A stretch of 64,000 nt of DNA, from positions 434,001-498,000 of the forward strand of contig CAVTLG010000014.1 of the NCBI GenBank assembly GCA_963735495.1, read 5' to 3'. Shown here in pieces: positions 28,001 through 36,745 of this stretch (the stretch's first letter is position 1; each line of letters begins with the position of its first letter). Both the position numbers and the translations under genes were made by a program. The DNA is from CAVTLG01 sp963735495. GTDB taxonomy: Bacteria > Chloroflexota > Ktedonobacteria > Ktedonobacterales > Ktedonobacteraceae. Under the pieces are notes generated by a model. It was not told the origin of the DNA, ran no database searches, and saw only the letters and a program-made list of their open reading frames with translations.

Positions 28001-31000
28001 ATGAAGCGCAAGCTGAGTTCATTTGCCATACAAAGTAGAGTATGCATTGCGTTGTCTATTATCTTGACAGCGCTGCTTGCCAACGTCATCGTGGATGTCG
28101 GCCATCATCAACGCGCCCAGGCCTCTTCCATCGTTCCTGTTGGTGCTGGCAGCTATACCACCGCTGCACCATCCGATCTGACACTGCCATCGAACTCCAT
28201 CTACCGTACAGCCAATGTCACGGGGCCTATGCCGACCAGCGATTGGTGGACATCCCTGGCATTTACGCAACCTGCCTACCCTATCTACCCCTTGCCGCTG
28301 GCTTTGCAGACGACGACGGGCGGTATTGGGGTTGACTATCCAGACATTGAAGTCGAGACGACAGCGGTTCATGCCGGGTACAATACCGACTTCACACTGG
28401 GTGCTACCACAGGCACGTTTCCATCTCCCAATCCGCTTGTTGATGGCTACTCTGATTGGACCGTCTCTATGCTCTGGGATAATGGTTCCGGTGGCACGAT
28501 GCGCGTAACCGCAGGTCAGGGATTACCTTATCTCTATGCGACGTATGCCAACGAGAATCCCCAGCTAACCTTCGCAACCGCACCTACGATCTGGTCTGGC
28601 ACGGCCTCTTCCAGCGTACTGGGCATCACCGTCAATGGGCATAACTATGGCCTTTTTGGTCCGAGCGGTTCCAGTTGGTCTGGTCTGGGTACCACCACCC
28701 TCACGAACGATTTGCAGGGGAAGCAATATTTTTCTCTGGCGGCCTTACCAGATAACTCGGCCAGTACACTGCAAGCCTTCCAGAACTATGCCTACTCGTT
28801 TGTAACTGGCTCGCAGGTCAGCTGGTCTTACGATCAGAATACCAGCGCGGTGCATACAACTTATACCGTGACGACGCAGGCAGAGGAAGGCACGCAAACG
28901 GGGACCATCATGGCGCTCTTCCCCAGCCAGTGGAAAGTGACTGATGCGTTTTCTCCGCTCTCCTACACGTATCACAGTATCCGTGGCACCATGGAGACGC
29001 TCGCTGGTTCTGCTTTCTCAACGACGTTGACCTATCATGGTGTGCTGCCTTACTTCCCGGACGTTGGTCAATATAATCAGCAAACCCTGCTTGATGACAT
29101 TGAGACGGTGAAGAATCAGAGCAGGAGTGCCACGGTTGGGGATACCTACTGGGGCGGAAAAGCGTTAATGCAGATAGCGGATATGTTGCCTGTGGTGTAT
29201 CAATCGGGTCTCACGTCGGCATACAGCAGTCTGCTCTCCTGGCTGGAAAATGCCATGGCGGACCACTTTACGGCGACAGATGCTTCAGGGGACCCGAAGA
29301 CCACTGACATGTTTTACTACGATTCGGCCTGGGGTACCCTGATCGGTGATCCCGCTTCCTATGGCTCGGATAGCGATTTCAACGATCACCACTTCCATTA
29401 TGGGTACTGGATTCAGGCTGCCGCCGAGATTGCCCGCGCAGACCCTTCCTGGGTGACGAAATATGGTGGCATGGTGAATATGCTGGTCGATGATATTGCC
29501 GATCCCAGCCGCACGGATACGCTCTTCCCCTTCTTGCGCAATTTCAGTCCCTATGAAGGCCACTCCTGGGCTTCGGGGAGTGAGTTAGCCTCCTGGGGCA
29601 ATAACCAGGAATCGTCCTCGGAGGCCATCAATGCCTGGGCTGGTTTGATTCAATGGGGCGAAGCCACTGGTGATGCGCAAACTACCGATCTCGGCATCTA
29701 CCTGTACACGACAGAGACCTATACCGTTGAGCAGGATTGGTTCGATGTCGATCACGACACCTTCCCGGCGGGCTATGGCTATGACTATACCGCGCAGGTC
29801 TGGGGCGGTCAGAACTGGTTTGGCACCTACTTCTCCGCCGATCCCGTGCAGATCCGTGGTATCAACCTCCTCCCGATCACCTCTTCCTCGCTCTACCTGG
29901 CCGACGATACCAGCTATGAGCAGGAATTCTTGCAGGCGATGGCGGCTGAGAATGGGGGATCGGATACCTGGACGTCCTGGCAGGATACCTTCTGGGAGTA
30001 TCAAGCGCTGATTGATGCGCCAGGGGCCATTCAGCTCTTCGACGCTCAACCTGATTATACACCGGGTGCCTCCGAAACGAAAGCGTTTACCTATTCGATG
30101 CTGTATGATTTACAGACGCTCGGGCAGGTAGATGCAGCAATCACCGCAAATACTCCTTTGTATGCGGCTTTTAACAATAGTGGCACGATCAATCATGTCG
30201 CCTACAATGCTGGTGCAGATCCCATTACTGTCACCTTCTCCGATGGCGTCTCGTTTGAGGTTCCCGCTGGTCAGATCTCGGTCAATGGTTCTACGATCCC
30301 CGCGCGAGTCTTACCGCCAGAGACTGGTCTACAGATCAACGCAGGCGGAGGAGAGGACTATCCTTTTGTGGCCGATACGGGCTCTACGGGAGGTGCGACC
30401 GCAGAGAGCAGTAACGCGATTGATACCAGTGGCGTGAGCGATCCTGCTCCCCAGTATGTCTATCAGACGAGCCGCTATGGCAACTTTAGCTATGCTATTC
30501 CCAATTTGACGCCGGATACAGCTTACACGGTGCAGCTCGACTTTGCTGAAACGTACTGGACGGAGGCGGGTCAGCGCGAGTTTGATGTCAGCGCGAATGG
30601 GCAACAGGAGCTCACGAACTTTGACATTGTTGCCGCCGCTGGAGCGGCGAACAAAGCGGTAGATGAGCAGATTTCCGCCACGGCAGATAGCAGCGGTACG
30701 ATTACGCTGCAGTTCAGCAGTGTCGTCGATAATGCCCAGGTCAACGGCATCGAGGTGCTTGGAGCAAGCTCATCGACGCCAACCTCGACACCGACACCAA
30801 CGCCAACGCCAGTGGCTGGCAGTGTGCAAATCAATGTGGGAGGTTCGGCGGTGGGTTCCTTTGTGGCCGATACCGACTATAGCGGGGGAGCGACCGCAGA
30901 GAGCAGTAGCACGATTGACACCAGCGGAGTGAGTAGTCCGGCCCCCCAGGCGGTGTACCAGACCAACCGTTACGGCACCTTTAGCTATGTCATCCCCGAT

Positions 31001-31768
31001 CTGACGCCCGACACGTCTTACACGGTGCAGCTCGACTTCGCCGAGACGTACTGGACAGCGGCGGGTCAGCGCGTCTTCGATGTCAGCGCGAATGGGCAGC
31101 AGGAGCTAACGGACTTCGACATTATCGCGGTGGCAGGCGGACCCGACAAGGCTGTGGCTGAGCAATTCGCTGTGACCACTGATGACAGTGGCACGATTAC
31201 GCTGCAGTTCACCAGTATGGTAGATAACGCCCAGGTCAACGGCGTCGAGGTGCTGGGGGTAAGTTCATCGACACCGACGCCAACGCCGACACCAACCTCG
31301 ACACCGACGCCTGAGGCGGGCAGTGTGCAAATCAACTCAGGAGGCTCGGCGGCGTCCCCCTTTGTGGTTGATACCGACTATAGCGGAGGTGCGGTTGGGC
31401 TGAGTACCACCAGCACGATTGATACCAGTGGCATAAGTGATCCGGCCCCCCAGGCGGTGTACCAGACCAATCGCATCGGTGCGTCGTTTAGCTATAGCAT
31501 GCCCAATCTGACGCCCGGCACGTCTTACACGGTGCAGCTCGACTTCGCTGAGACGTACTGGACGCAGACGGGTCAGCGCGTCTTCAATGTCGCTATCAAC
31601 GGTCAGGAGGTGCTAACGAACTTCGACATCATTGCCGCCGCTGGTGCAGCGGACAAAGCGGTAGATGAGCTGTTTACCGCGACGGCGGATAGTAGCGGGA
31701 CGATCACGATCCAGTTCACCAGTGTGGTAGATAATGCCCAGGTGAATGGCGTCGAGATTCTGTCCTGA
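28001..31768 (+). CDS. secreted GH81 endo-beta-1,3-glucanase with three malectin modules
   Basis: 1255 aa from ATG 28001, preceded by GAGGAAGGAAAGAGCAC. A signal peptide (residues 1-36) comes first. The GH81 domain (about 40-760) shows the N-terminal GPMPTSDWWTSLAF, the DFNDHHFHYGYW motif with the catalytic Asp (near 460), and NNQESSSEAINAWAGL with the catalytic Glu pair (near 533-537). Three malectin/CBM57 modules follow (about 776-925, 939-1085, 1105-1255), joined by TPTPTPTP linkers. The modules are very alike in DNA sequence. GH81 enzymes cut internal beta-1,3-glucosidic bonds in laminarin, callose and fungal walls. This is the endo-acting enzyme that would feed the GH3 and GH1 enzymes. 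Confidence 0.94.
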   Translation: MKRKLSSFAIQSRVCIALSIILTALLANVIVDVGHHQRAQASSIVPVGAGSYTTAAPSDLTLPSNSIYRTANVTGPMPTSDWWTSLAFTQPAYPIYPLPLALQTTTGGIGVDYPDIEVETTAVHAGYNTDFTLGATTGTFPSPNPLVDGYSDWTVSMLWDNGSGGTMRVTAGQGLPYLYATYANENPQLTFATAPTIWSGTASSSVLGITVNGHNYGLFGPSGSSWSGLGTTTLTNDLQGKQYFSLAALPDNSASTLQAFQNYAYSFVTGSQVSWSYDQNTSAVHTTYTVTTQAEEGTQTGTIMALFPSQWKVTDAFSPLSYTYHSIRGTMETLAGSAFSTTLTYHGVLPYFPDVGQYNQQTLLDDIETVKNQSRSATVGDTYWGGKALMQIADMLPVVYQSGLTSAYSSLLSWLENAMADHFTATDASGDPKTTDMFYYDSAWGTLIGDPASYGSDSDFNDHHFHYGYWIQAAAEIARADPSWVTKYGGMVNMLVDDIADPSRTDTLFPFLRNFSPYEGHSWASGSELASWGNNQESSSEAINAWAGLIQWGEATGDAQTTDLGIYLYTTETYTVEQDWFDVDHDTFPAGYGYDYTAQVWGGQNWFGTYFSADPVQIRGINLLPITSSSLYLADDTSYEQEFLQAMAAENGGSDTWTSWQDTFWEYQALIDAPGAIQLFDAQPDYTPGASETKAFTYSMLYDLQTLGQVDAAITANTPLYAAFNNSGTINHVAYNAGADPITVTFSDGVSFEVPAGQISVNGSTIPARVLPPETGLQINAGGGEDYPFVADTGSTGGATAESSNAIDTSGVSDPAPQYVYQTSRYGNFSYAIPNLTPDTAYTVQLDFAETYWTEAGQREFDVSANGQQELTNFDIVAAAGAANKAVDEQISATADSSGTITLQFSSVVDNAQVNGIEVLGASSSTPTSTPTPTPTPVAGSVQINVGGSAVGSFVADTDYSGGATAESSSTIDTSGVSSPAPQAVYQTNRYGTFSYVIPDLTPDTSYTVQLDFAETYWTAAGQRVFDVSANGQQELTDFDIIAVAGGPDKAVAEQFAVTTDDSGTITLQFTSMVDNAQVNGVEVLGVSSSTPTPTPTPTSTPTPEAGSVQINSGGSAASPFVVDTDYSGGAVGLSTTSTIDTSGISDPAPQAVYQTNRIGASFSYSMPNLTPGTSYTVQLDFAETYWTQTGQRVFNVAINGQEVLTNFDIIAAAGAADKAVDELFTATADSSGTITIQFTSVVDNAQVNGVEILS

Positions 31769-31876
31769 GGCCATTCAGTGGTGTGAGTGAACCAGCCAGC
31801 CAGGCTAGCCAGGTTTTCCCGAAAAGTCGGAATTGGCTCAGCTCAACCACGGCAGGTTCACTGGCAGGGAAATGTT

Positions 31877-31970
31877 GAGAAATGGGGTAGGGGCGTGTCC
31901 TGGCGACCGCCCTGGAGGGCACCCGAGGAGCACCGGGGGGCGCAAGGTGACGCCCCTACCCCATTTTCTC
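31877..31970. repeat. palindromic intergenic repeat, family A
   Basis: Arms GAGAAATGGGGTAGGGGCGT and ACGCCCCTACCCCATTTTC(TC) differ by one A. It lies between convergent GH81 and TetR genes and provides the last codons and the TAG stop of the TetR gene (31956-31970). Confidence 0.8.
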
Positions 31971-32561
31971 AGAGCTGCGCATGGTTTCAATATAATGGAT
32001 AATATGCCTGGCGACGCGTTGTATATGTGCAGGGTCTTTGTAGAGATTGCTGAGCATAATTGCGCCCTCAAGCGTGGCAATCAGGATCGATGCTACCTCG
32101 TCGGCGTTTATATCTGGACGCATCTCCTGGCGGTCTATGCCCTTGTTCACAATGCGCTGAATGGTGATGCGCCAATCATCTATGGCGGCTCTCGCCCGGT
32201 CTCGTAGTATCTCGTTCGCGTCGTCCGCTTCAATTGCCGTATTGAGAATTGGACAACCGCCGACCATGGGGGGATCTTCAATGATGCCTTGAAAGACGGA
32301 GACGAGAGCCACGAGGCGCTCAATAGCGTTGAGCTTCCCTGCCAGTGCCTGTCGCACCCGCTGCTGAAGCAGTCCGCAGGCATAATCAAACGCCTCCAGA
32401 GTCAGTTGTTCCTTGCTGGAGAAGTGGTTATAGATGCCTCCCTTCTCCAATCCCGTTTCACGCATAATATCAGCGAGGGATGCGCCGGCGTACCCCTGAC
32501 GATTGAAGAGTTGGGCCGATTGTGCCAGTATTCTTTCGCGTGTTTGTGCCCCTTTCCTCAT
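31956..32561 (-). CDS. TetR/AcrR family transcriptional regulator
   Basis: 201 aa from ATG 32561 (GAGGAAG 8 nt upstream); the open frame runs further upstream but overlaps the thioesterase gene. The N-terminal HTH is ASLADIMRETGLEKGGIYNHFSSKEQL. The C-terminal region with MVGGCPILNTAIEADD resembles the TetR_C ligand-binding domains of the YxaF/LmrA-like group. It is the second gene of an operon with a PaaI thioesterase (11-bp gap). Two inverted repeats at 33115-33164 upstream of the operon are probable operators for autoregulation. Its last four residues and stop come from a family A repeat, so the C-terminus has probably been altered by repeat insertion. Ligand unknown. Confidence 0.9.
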   Translation of the reverse strand: MRKGAQTRERILAQSAQLFNRQGYAGASLADIMRETGLEKGGIYNHFSSKEQLTLEAFDYACGLLQQRVRQALAGKLNAIERLVALVSVFQGIIEDPPMVGGCPILNTAIEADDANEILRDRARAAIDDWRITIQRIVNKGIDRQEMRPDINADEVASILIATLEGAIMLSNLYKDPAHIQRVARHIIHYIETMRSSEKMG

Positions 32562-32572
32562 TGTTGTCTTCC

Positions 32573-33082
32573 TCAGTCTCGCCCTGGACGTAAAATGATG
32601 CACGTTGTCGTCCCATGCGCATAGAGTTTGCCACCTGCGTCGGTCAAGCGTCCCTCGGCAGTAGCTGTGCGTCCTCCAACGTAAATAATCTTCCCCTCGC
32701 AGTACACCGTTCCCGTTTTCTCTGTTATGGGTCGCAGATAGTTGACTTTGAGTTCGAGCGTCGTATAGCTGGTGCCAGCGGGCAGCATGGATTGAACGGC
32801 ACACCCCAGCGCTGAGTCCAGCAGTGTCGCCATCACCCCTCCATGCACCGTGCCAAGCGGATTATAATGAAACTCCGCAGGCTCGGCAGCAAAGACGATG
32901 CGCCCCTCGCTGACCTCGGTGATCCACATCCCCATCAGGGCAGCAATGGGTGGAGCAGGCAGCTCACCGGATTGTAAAGCTGTGAGATAGGCTATGCCAC
33001 TGATTGCCTTACCCGTTTGAACTGCCGAGGTCGGGTCTTCCCAGGTAATCAGGCGCGTGCGGCTGGCTTGAGAATTGGTCAA
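32573..33082 (-). CDS. PaaI family hotdog-fold thioesterase
   Basis: 169 aa from a TTG start at 33082 with AAGGA eight nt upstream; the longer open frame runs back through the operators and is rejected. Hotdog fold with the PaaI signature NPLGTVHGGVMATLLDSALGCAV, where the Asp/Glu of the central helix and the HGG turn form the active site. The last part, CEGKIIYVGGRTATAEGRLTD, is the common C-terminal strand pattern. Members hydrolyse acyl-CoA thioesters in phenylacetate or aromatic degradation. It is the first gene of the TetR operon, so expression probably responds to an acyl-CoA or aromatic ligand (inference). Confidence 0.9.
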   Translation of the reverse strand: MTNSQASRTRLITWEDPTSAVQTGKAISGIAYLTALQSGELPAPPIAALMGMWITEVSEGRIVFAAEPAEFHYNPLGTVHGGVMATLLDSALGCAVQSMLPAGTSYTTLELKVNYLRPITEKTGTVYCEGKIIYVGGRTATAEGRLTDAGGKLYAHGTTTCIILRPGRD

Positions 33083-33114
33083 TTGAGCGTTCCTTTCAGA
33101 CCATAGTTTCCTAT

Positions 33115-33164
33115 CAGACCGATGGGTCTGTTTTATCAGCAAAATTTCGAGACCGTTCGGTCTC
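33115..33164. promoter_or_regulatory. pair of TetR-type operators
   Basis: GAGACCGTTCGGTCTC (33149-33164) is a perfect 7+7 palindrome and CAGACCGATGGGTCTG (33115-33130) has 6-bp arms. Both share AGACCG...GGTCT and are 34 bp apart. A further half-site, CAGACC, is at 33097-33102. The first begins directly at the predicted transcription start of the thioesterase-TetR operon, so binding would block transcription. Confidence 0.75.
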
Positions 33165-33170
33165 AAATAA

Positions 33171-33198
33171 AGTATAGCCGAAATTGTTTCAATGTCAA
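33171..33198 (-). promoter_or_regulatory. promoter of the thioesterase-TetR operon
   Basis: On the minus strand TTGACA (33198-33193), 16-bp spacer, TATACT (33176-33171). The transcription start would fall in or next to the palindromic operator 33149-33164. Confidence 0.7.
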
Positions 33199-33210
33199 TG
33201 GGAGAAACCA

Positions 33211-33219
33211 TGCTATAAT
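33211..33219 (+). promoter_or_regulatory. extended -10 element before the Uma2 gene
   Basis: TGCTATAAT matches TGnTATAAT and lies about 60 bp before ATG 33281. No matching -35 was found, as is usual for extended -10 promoters. Confidence 0.5.
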
Positions 33220-33280
33220 AGAAGCACGATGAGCGATGTTTTGCAGAGACAAGAATCATTTTTGAGCAAGGAAGACGGAG

Positions 33281-33882
33281 ATGGCAGCGCATCCCCAACG
33301 TTTATTTATGACGGCAGAGCAGTACCTGGCATTTGATCGAGCAAGTGACAGCAAATATGAGTATCTTGATGGGGAAGCCGTGGCCATGTCAGGCGGTTCT
33401 GTCAACCATAGCCGTCTGGCTGGCAATCTTTTTTTCTGCTGACGCAGGCATTGGGCACCAGAGGTCCGTGTGTTACCTACAATAGTGATATCCGTGTCTT
33501 TGTTGCCAAACGACACTCTGTCTATCCAGATGTCACCGTTTCTTGTGATGAGCATGATCACCAGGGAGAACAGGATATTCTCACGTCTCCACGTTTCGTC
33601 GCTGAAGTCATTTCTCCAGGCACAGAGGCCATCGATCGAGGGAGAAAGCTGAACTGGTACCGCAATCACCTCAGTATTCAGGAATACGTGCTTGTCAATA
33701 CACGCATGCAATTGATCGAAATTTTTCAGAGAGGGAAGCTCGGTGAACCCTGGGCATATCAAACGTATAGTGCTCATGAGACCTTTCAACTGGTCAGCCT
33801 GAATATCTCACTTGCCGTGAATGATATCTATGCGGGTCTCCGCATTCCTCTTCCTGATACGCTCGGGCAAGAGGAGAATTGA
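33281..33882 (+). pseudogene. Uma2 family endonuclease (DUF820), frameshifted in a T7 run
   Basis: ATG 33281 opens a frame reading MAAHPQRLFMTAEQYLAFD...YEYLDGEAVAMSGGS...LAGNLFF that stops at TGA just after TTTTTTT (33429-33435). With eight T instead of seven, the frame continues as LLTQALGTRGPCVTYNSDIRV and runs to the stop at 33880-33882, giving about 200 aa, the normal Uma2 length. The second half holds the PD-(D/E)XK-type core PDVTVSCDEH and FVAEVISPGTEAIDRGRK. Uma2 genes are abundant in Chloroflexota and cyanobacteria; their role is not established. It is either a real lesion, slippage-dependent, or a homopolymer sequencing error. A second copy of the start inside the 3' part (TTG 33451) lacks a ribosome-binding site. 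Confidence 0.82.
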
Positions 33883-34131
33883 CCCCGATCGGCCTGAAGA
33901 GCGCGCATTGCTTCAATAGAAATCTTTGTTAGTTAGCAGAGATTCCCTCAGATAGTTTCCAAAAGAGTACCTCATCGAATCTCAATATTTACACTCATGG
34001 TAAGATGTGGGACACAAGATAGACAGGAAACATATGCATAAAATTGCACAAAAGAGTGTTGTCTGGAACCTTGCTCTCGGAAGCAAAGCACCAGGCAACA
34101 CATGTACGCTTATTTTGGACTGAACGCGCAG

Positions 34132-35610
34132 CTATTGTAGCGAGAAATCATCGGCATAGACGTTGCCCTGACTATACCAGCCGTTGATATAGATCGTCAC
34201 GCTCGTTGTCGAGGAACCGGTGGTAAATGCTACGCTCAGTTGCGTATAGCTGGAACTGCTCGTCCAATTGCTCGCTCCGCCACTGATACCCAGAAACGCA
34301 TAGTTGCCATCGACGTATGCGCTCAGTGTATAGCTGTGGCTGGCTTGCACCGTAATCGTCTGGGTACACTGACCGGTGATCGAAGACGTTGGCGTCACCT
34401 GCAACGCATATTTGCCACTATGCACGGGACTGGTCACGACGGCATCACCTGTCGCGCACTGCCAGTTGGAGAGGCTACCGGTCTCGAAGCCAGGATTGCT
34501 CACCAGATTGCCACCTGACGGTACGGGTGTTGGTGTAGGCGTAGGGGTAGCCGTTTTTGTGGCTGTCGCCGTTGGTGTTGGTGTGGTTCCACTACTACTA
34601 CTGCTTGTGAATGGCTTAAAGGTATCCGTGAAAGCATAGGCGCTCTGTGACAGGCCGCTGCATGTGTCTACTGCCGTAGTCGAGCCTGCGCAATTCCCAT
34701 TATCGCGCGGAACTTCCCAGAAGGACAGCTCGCCGATCTTGTTCGTTTGCGCAAATGACAGGACCTGCGCCGCGTTGCTCAAGCTGAAGATTTCGCCACT
34801 CGAGTCATTTTGACCAATCATCGGCGTAATCCCCTCCATAGACCACAACTGGCTGGAGGTCTTCGAGGGATAGAGGCTTTGCAATTCGCTATGCAGGCCA
34901 TTCGCGGCATTGATAGATTCCTGTCCCATCTGACTATCTGCTGAACCGTAATCCATCGTCATCAGGTTGACAACACTGATATTGACACCTTGTGAAATGG
35001 CATTGCTCAGCAGGCCCAGGCTATCACTGAGCAAGCCTGTTGTCGCGGATGGTAGTGTAAACGAGATAGTCAGGCCAGGATTAGCTGCTTGCAATGCGGC
35101 TAGCGCTGCATTGCGTCGTGTATACGAGGTCGCATCCCCCTGCTCGCCACCTTCGATATCGAAATCGAGATGGGTTGCGCTGTACTGATTAATCACCGCT
35201 TGATACTGTGCCTGTAAACTACTCACGCTGGTACAGGCTTCTCCCAACTCTTCTCCAGCTTCGCCGCCGAAAGAAATGATCACATCTCCACCTTGATTGC
35301 GGACGTACTGAATATCACTGGTCAGGTTAGGCAGATATATCGACGTCTCGTTAAGTGGAATTGTACCCGCCCACTCGGCCTGACAACTTCCGCCATTGGT
35401 AATAAAGGCCAGCGTATAATACTTTTGTCCAGTCGTTGCAGTGACCGATTGTAATGATGAGCCGACCGTCACATCTTGATAGGGAGCAAAGTATTCACCT
35501 GGCAATGCCGCTTGCGCGTGAGCGTGGAATAGACTCGTCGCCATCAATACGCTGCTGAAAATAAGGAGACTGATAGTGGTAAGGATCAGGACACGTCGAG
35601 GAATTCTCAT
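34132..35610 (-). CDS. secreted GH18 chitinase with C-terminal carbohydrate-binding module
   Basis: 492 aa from ATG 35610 (AAGGAGGGAAGCAGC upstream). A signal peptide with hydrophobic core LILTTISLLIFSSVLMATS ends near AQA. The GH18 barrel (about 35-335) carries LDFDIEGG, the DxxDxDxE-type motif with the catalytic Glu (E153), and LMTMDYGSAD, the usual strand beta-6 signature. After a Thr-Pro linker comes a CBM4/9-like beta-sandwich (about 365-492, NLVSNPGFETGSLSNWQC to VYADDFSLQ). It would hydrolyse chitin outside the cell. With GH81, GH16 and GH3 nearby it completes a fungal-wall degrading set. Confidence 0.93.
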   Translation of the reverse strand: MRIPRRVLILTTISLLIFSSVLMATSLFHAHAQAALPGEYFAPYQDVTVGSSLQSVTATTGQKYYTLAFITNGGSCQAEWAGTIPLNETSIYLPNLTSDIQYVRNQGGDVIISFGGEAGEELGEACTSVSSLQAQYQAVINQYSATHLDFDIEGGEQGDATSYTRRNAALAALQAANPGLTISFTLPSATTGLLSDSLGLLSNAISQGVNISVVNLMTMDYGSADSQMGQESINAANGLHSELQSLYPSKTSSQLWSMEGITPMIGQNDSSGEIFSLSNAAQVLSFAQTNKIGELSFWEVPRDNGNCAGSTTAVDTCSGLSQSAYAFTDTFKPFTSSSSSGTTPTPTATATKTATPTPTPTPVPSGGNLVSNPGFETGSLSNWQCATGDAVVTSPVHSGKYALQVTPTSSITGQCTQTITVQASHSYTLSAYVDGNYAFLGISGGASNWTSSSSYTQLSVAFTTGSSTTSVTIYINGWYSQGNVYADDFSLQ

Positions 35611-35856
35611 GCTGCTTCCCTCCTTGAAAGCTGACAGTTCTTGGGCTTTAGCCCTTGCCTGTACACTGAGCAAGCGAACGTCACGATCTAATCGTCCCAG
35701 GGCTCTGCAAACCCGCCACTCCATATGGGTGGGAACGAAATCAATCGCTATGAACCTGCCTCACCTATAAGTGTAAGCATAGAGTAGTTGCTTGTCAATA
35801 CATCTAGACCACTATACAGGAATTTGGAGAGATGTGTCTAATACATTTCACTTAAG

Positions 35857-35905
35857 GCCAGGAAGCGGGCCGCCGCAAGGGACGCTACGCTCGGCCCCTA
35901 CGCGA
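35857..35905. repeat. half copy of repeat family B
   Basis: CAGGAAGCGGGCCGCCGC through CCCTACGCGA is nearly identical to the right half of the B element at 27905-27950; the left half is missing. It lies in the 409-bp region between the chitinase start and the MmyB-domain remnant, which holds no other recognised feature. Confidence 0.7.
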
Positions 35906-36019
35906 TTTTGATCTAAATATCTTAAATGAAAGAGATTGTTCTTTGTTCTGCTTGTACACAACAACGCGTTGAGGGATGGATGATGTATCTCAATGACATC
36001 GTGGCGAGTAGAAAGGTGC

Positions 36020-36277
36020 TCAGAACCCTCTTGAGACGCTCGATTGCTCAGAGAGGAGTTGGGAGAGTTTGGCCGGTGTATCTGCATCGTCCAATGGGGT
36101 ATATACATTCACGCTGAGATCTGGCGCGTCAACCACCTGAAACGTGAGATGCTCAAACATGAGATAGCCCACTTGTGGATGATCGAACGTTTTGTGCCCT
36201 TCTTCTGCACTGAGCACCTCATGATCGGGCCACCAGGCCCGAAATTCAGGGCTGCGCAGCATCAGATCATGTGTCAC
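36020..36277 (-). pseudogene. MmyB-like ligand-binding domain fragment of an XRE-family regulator
   Basis: 85 codons with SPEFRAWWPDHEV, KTFDHPQVGYLMFEHLTF and VNVYTPLDDADTPAKLSQLL. This matches the C-terminal end of the MmyB-like domain (typically 'F..lW..H.v...g.K.f.HPevG.l.l.ye.l.......vy.a..gs') found behind an XRE helix-turn-helix in ~270-aa regulators. The helix-turn-helix and the first half of the ligand domain are missing and no ribosome-binding site precedes the ATG. The break falls about 25 bp from a perfect 23-bp inverted repeat at 36301-36361. It is therefore read as a truncated remnant. Confidence 0.7.
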
Positions 36278-36300
36278 TAGATCGCCTCTGATACGGCGTC

Positions 36301-36361
36301 AGGAGATGTGTAAAATGCTATCACCAGGATCTCGCTTCTGATAGCATTTTACACATCTCCT
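36301..36361. repeat. perfect 23-bp inverted repeat
   Basis: The arms are 36301-36323 and 36339-36361 with a 15-nt loop; the arm begins AGGAGATGTGTAAAATGC. No T-run follows directly, so it is not a classical terminator. It adjoins the broken end of the MmyB fragment and may be a small mobile element or scar. The remaining 36362-36745 contains a GCC-tgaa-GGC hairpin near 36480 and no gene. Confidence 0.8.
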
Positions 36362-36745
36362 GGGCCTACCTCAGGTGAGCACAATAAGCACTGGTTCTCA
36401 GTCTTCGACCAGTTTCCAGATTTGTTCCTGCTCTATGAGGATAGGAAGCTATCTGTTTGTTGTCTCTGTCAATGACCGCCGCCTGAAGGCAGGAGGTTTG
36501 TATCTAGCCTCCACGGCAATTCTATAAACCGGAGAGTATAGCTTTGGTTTCAACGACCGATACATCCATGCCCTAAAGAAACGTGTGTGATAGAATTAAG
36601 GAGAAAACGGTTCAAGGTGATGTATAAAGGAAGAGACGAATGTACCGACAAGGGAGAAGTATGCTCTAGCTCTGAAGCGAGGAGACATATGCTTCAAGCA
36701 GCGGAAAGACTTTTGCGGGAGAGAGCATAGAGAAAGGACAGGACC

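Noticed and set aside
32561..32804. Upstream extension of the TetR gene
   Set aside because: It overlaps the thioesterase coding region and the helix-turn-helix normally begins right after ATG 32561.
36476..36500. IS200/IS605-type end hairpin (CCGCCTGAAGGCAGG)
   Set aside because: Short GCC-tgaa-GGC hairpins occur also near 8895, but no transposase, TnpB or target site is present to support an IS element.
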